Source: Crossaster papposus (Eukaryota; Echinodermata; Asteroidea; Velatida; Solasteridae). Taken from it: 64,000 bases of DNA. Every line of letters starts with the position of its first letter. Position 1 is the stretch's first letter. This document shows positions 63,101 through 64,000 of this stretch, piece by piece. The stretch lies in NCBI GenBank assembly GCA_037893245.1, contig JBAIAA010000009.1, forward strand, positions 806,001 to 870,000. The letters are read 5' to 3'. The notes under the pieces were generated by a model that did not search any database, had not been told where the DNA came from, and worked only from the letters and a program-made list of their open reading frames with translations. The position numbers were made by a program, and so were the translations under genes.

Positions 63101-64000
63101 TGGAAAAAACCCAAACTGAGAGACTCATGCGTGAGGACACTGGCGGCATAGGCCTATGAGGCAATACACGTGTACATACATAAACATAAGTAAACATGTC
63201 TGCGAATGAGGATAATTTTCTCGACTTATATCTGAGCTGCGAGCCTCAACGTTGTTCGAGAATAAAGAGACACTCACCAGCCCGACATCTGAGCCAAAAT
63301 ATTGCAAAATTTTTCACTGGAAAAACAAACAAACTGTGAGACTCATGCTTCTGGACACTGGCGACATAAGCCTATGCGGCAATACACGTGTACACGCATA
63401 AACATAAGAAAACATGGCTGCGAATGAGGATAATTTTCTGAACTTATATCTGAGATGCGAACCTCAACGTTGTTCGAGAATGAAGAGACAATAACCAGCT
63501 CGACCTCTGAGCCAAAATATTGCCAAATTTCTCACTGGAAAAAAACCCAAACTGTGAGACTCATGCGTCAGGACACTGGCGACATAGGCCTACGCGGTAA
63601 TACATGTGTACATACATAAACATAGAAAACATGGCTGCAAATGAGGATACATTTCTCGACATATATCTGAGCTGCGAGCCTCAACGTTGTTCGAGAAAGA
63701 AAAGACACTCACCAGCCCGACATCTGAGCCAAAATATTGCCAAATTTTTCACTTGAAAAAAACCAAACTGAGAGACTCATGCGTCAGGATACTGGCGGCA
63801 TAGGCCTATGTGGCAATACACGTGTACATACATACACATCAGAAAACATGGCTGCGAATGAGGACAATTTTCTCGACTTATATCTGAGCTACGAACCACA
63901 ACGTTGTTGGAGAATGAAGAGACACTCACCAGCTCGACATCTGAGCCAAAATATTGCAAAATTTATCACTGGAAAAAAACCAAACTGAGAGACTCATGCG
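60101..64000 (+). repeat. Right-hand mixed satellite domain, open at the window edge
   Basis: About 18 monomers. GGCCTACGCGG/GCCTACGCG markers at about 60101, 61413, 62934 and 63587 give irregular spacings of 1312, 1521 and 653 bp (6, 7 and 3 monomers plus small indels). Typical classes are GAGAAAGAAAAGACAC, AACAGAAGTAAACATGTC, GAGCTACGAACCACAACG and TGCTTCTGGACACTGG (62693, 63345). No type B halves are seen. The array is still running at 64000. Confidence 0.82.

Larger units (their letters stand above)
642..64000 (+). repeat. Tandem satellite array, ~217-bp monomer, about 290 copies
   Basis: Landmarks such as ATGGCTGCGAATGAGG, CTCAACGTTGTTCGAG and GAGACTCATGCGTCAGG recur about every 217 bp over the whole interval, always in the same orientation. 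A hand-made consensus is about 45% GC with nine CpG sites. Most length variation (216-219 bp) comes from an A-rich tract, GGAAAAAAACCAAACTG, and a few larger indels. Monomers fall into many diagnostic classes arranged in several higher-order repeat families. The repeat is close to nucleosome-repeat length, as in many centromeric or pericentromeric satellites, but a centromeric role is only an inference. The array starts in this window and is cut by the right edge, so its true length is unknown. Confidence 0.98.

Noticed and set aside
642..64000. Dozens of 60-130-residue open frames on both strands, such as 4422-4763, 19345-19737 and 23419-23811
   Set aside because: They recur with the monomer, overlap each other on opposite strands, and stop when the 217-bp unit shifts frame. 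They are repeat by-products, not genes.
642..64000. CRISPR array, suggested by regular repetition
   Set aside because: The whole 217-bp unit is repeated with no unique spacers, and length, context and base composition fit eukaryotic satellite DNA.
1..64000. Telomeric or ribosomal DNA
   Set aside because: No tandem TTAGGG-type repeats and no recognisable rRNA sequence were seen on either strand.

Overview
The window is almost entirely one eukaryotic satellite DNA array. About 640 bp of ordinary AT-rich, single-copy-looking DNA is followed, from about position 642 to the right edge, by head-to-tail copies of a monomer of about 217 bp (roughly 290 copies). All copies I followed point the same way. 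No protein-coding gene, rRNA, tRNA, CRISPR array or bacterial feature can be supported. The many short open frames on both strands are by-products of the repeat: 217 is 3 x 72 + 1, so the frame shifts by one in each monomer. The DNA type (kilobase-scale higher-order satellite, GCAA microsatellite in the flank, mixed CpG retention and decay) points to an animal or another eukaryote with large heterochromatin. The sequence alone does not let me name the species.

Layout: 1-641 unique flank; 642-4287 heterogeneous edge of the array, where a divergent 3' half ('type B') is common; 4288-18825 a nested higher-order repeat (HOR) built on nine monomer classes (m1-m9, 1,953 bp), whose copies alternate to give units of 18, 12, 13, 17 and 7 monomers; 18826-27355 a second HOR family with blocks of 5 to 9 monomers; 27356-29957 four trimers of about 650 bp; 29958-39501 mixed monomers with local duplications; 39502-45071 two copies of a 2,785-bp unit containing monomers shortened by 18 bp; 45072-46930 mixed; 46931-50402 two copies of a 1,736-bp unit; 50403-51951 mixed; 51952-56870 two copies of a 2,813-bp unit, each carrying a non-satellite insert of about 200 bp, the second copy lacking one monomer; 57028-60100 two nearly identical 1,526-bp copies; 60101-64000 further mixed monomers, still running at the edge.

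The sequence works as a record of satellite evolution: unequal crossovers in register (hybrid monomers), short gene-conversion patches, capture and amplification of a foreign segment, local deletions and very recent segmental duplications. The monomer has internal structure: palindromes CATAGGCCTATG, TACACGTGTA (with an E-box) and CAACGTTG, an A-rich length-variable tract, and, on the minus strand, sequences resembling the A and B boxes of a tRNA-type Pol III promoter. The last is the most speculative but perhaps most biologically interesting signal. HOR boundaries are approximate (usually within 10-20 bp), because they were placed by eye from diagnostic variants and not by alignment.
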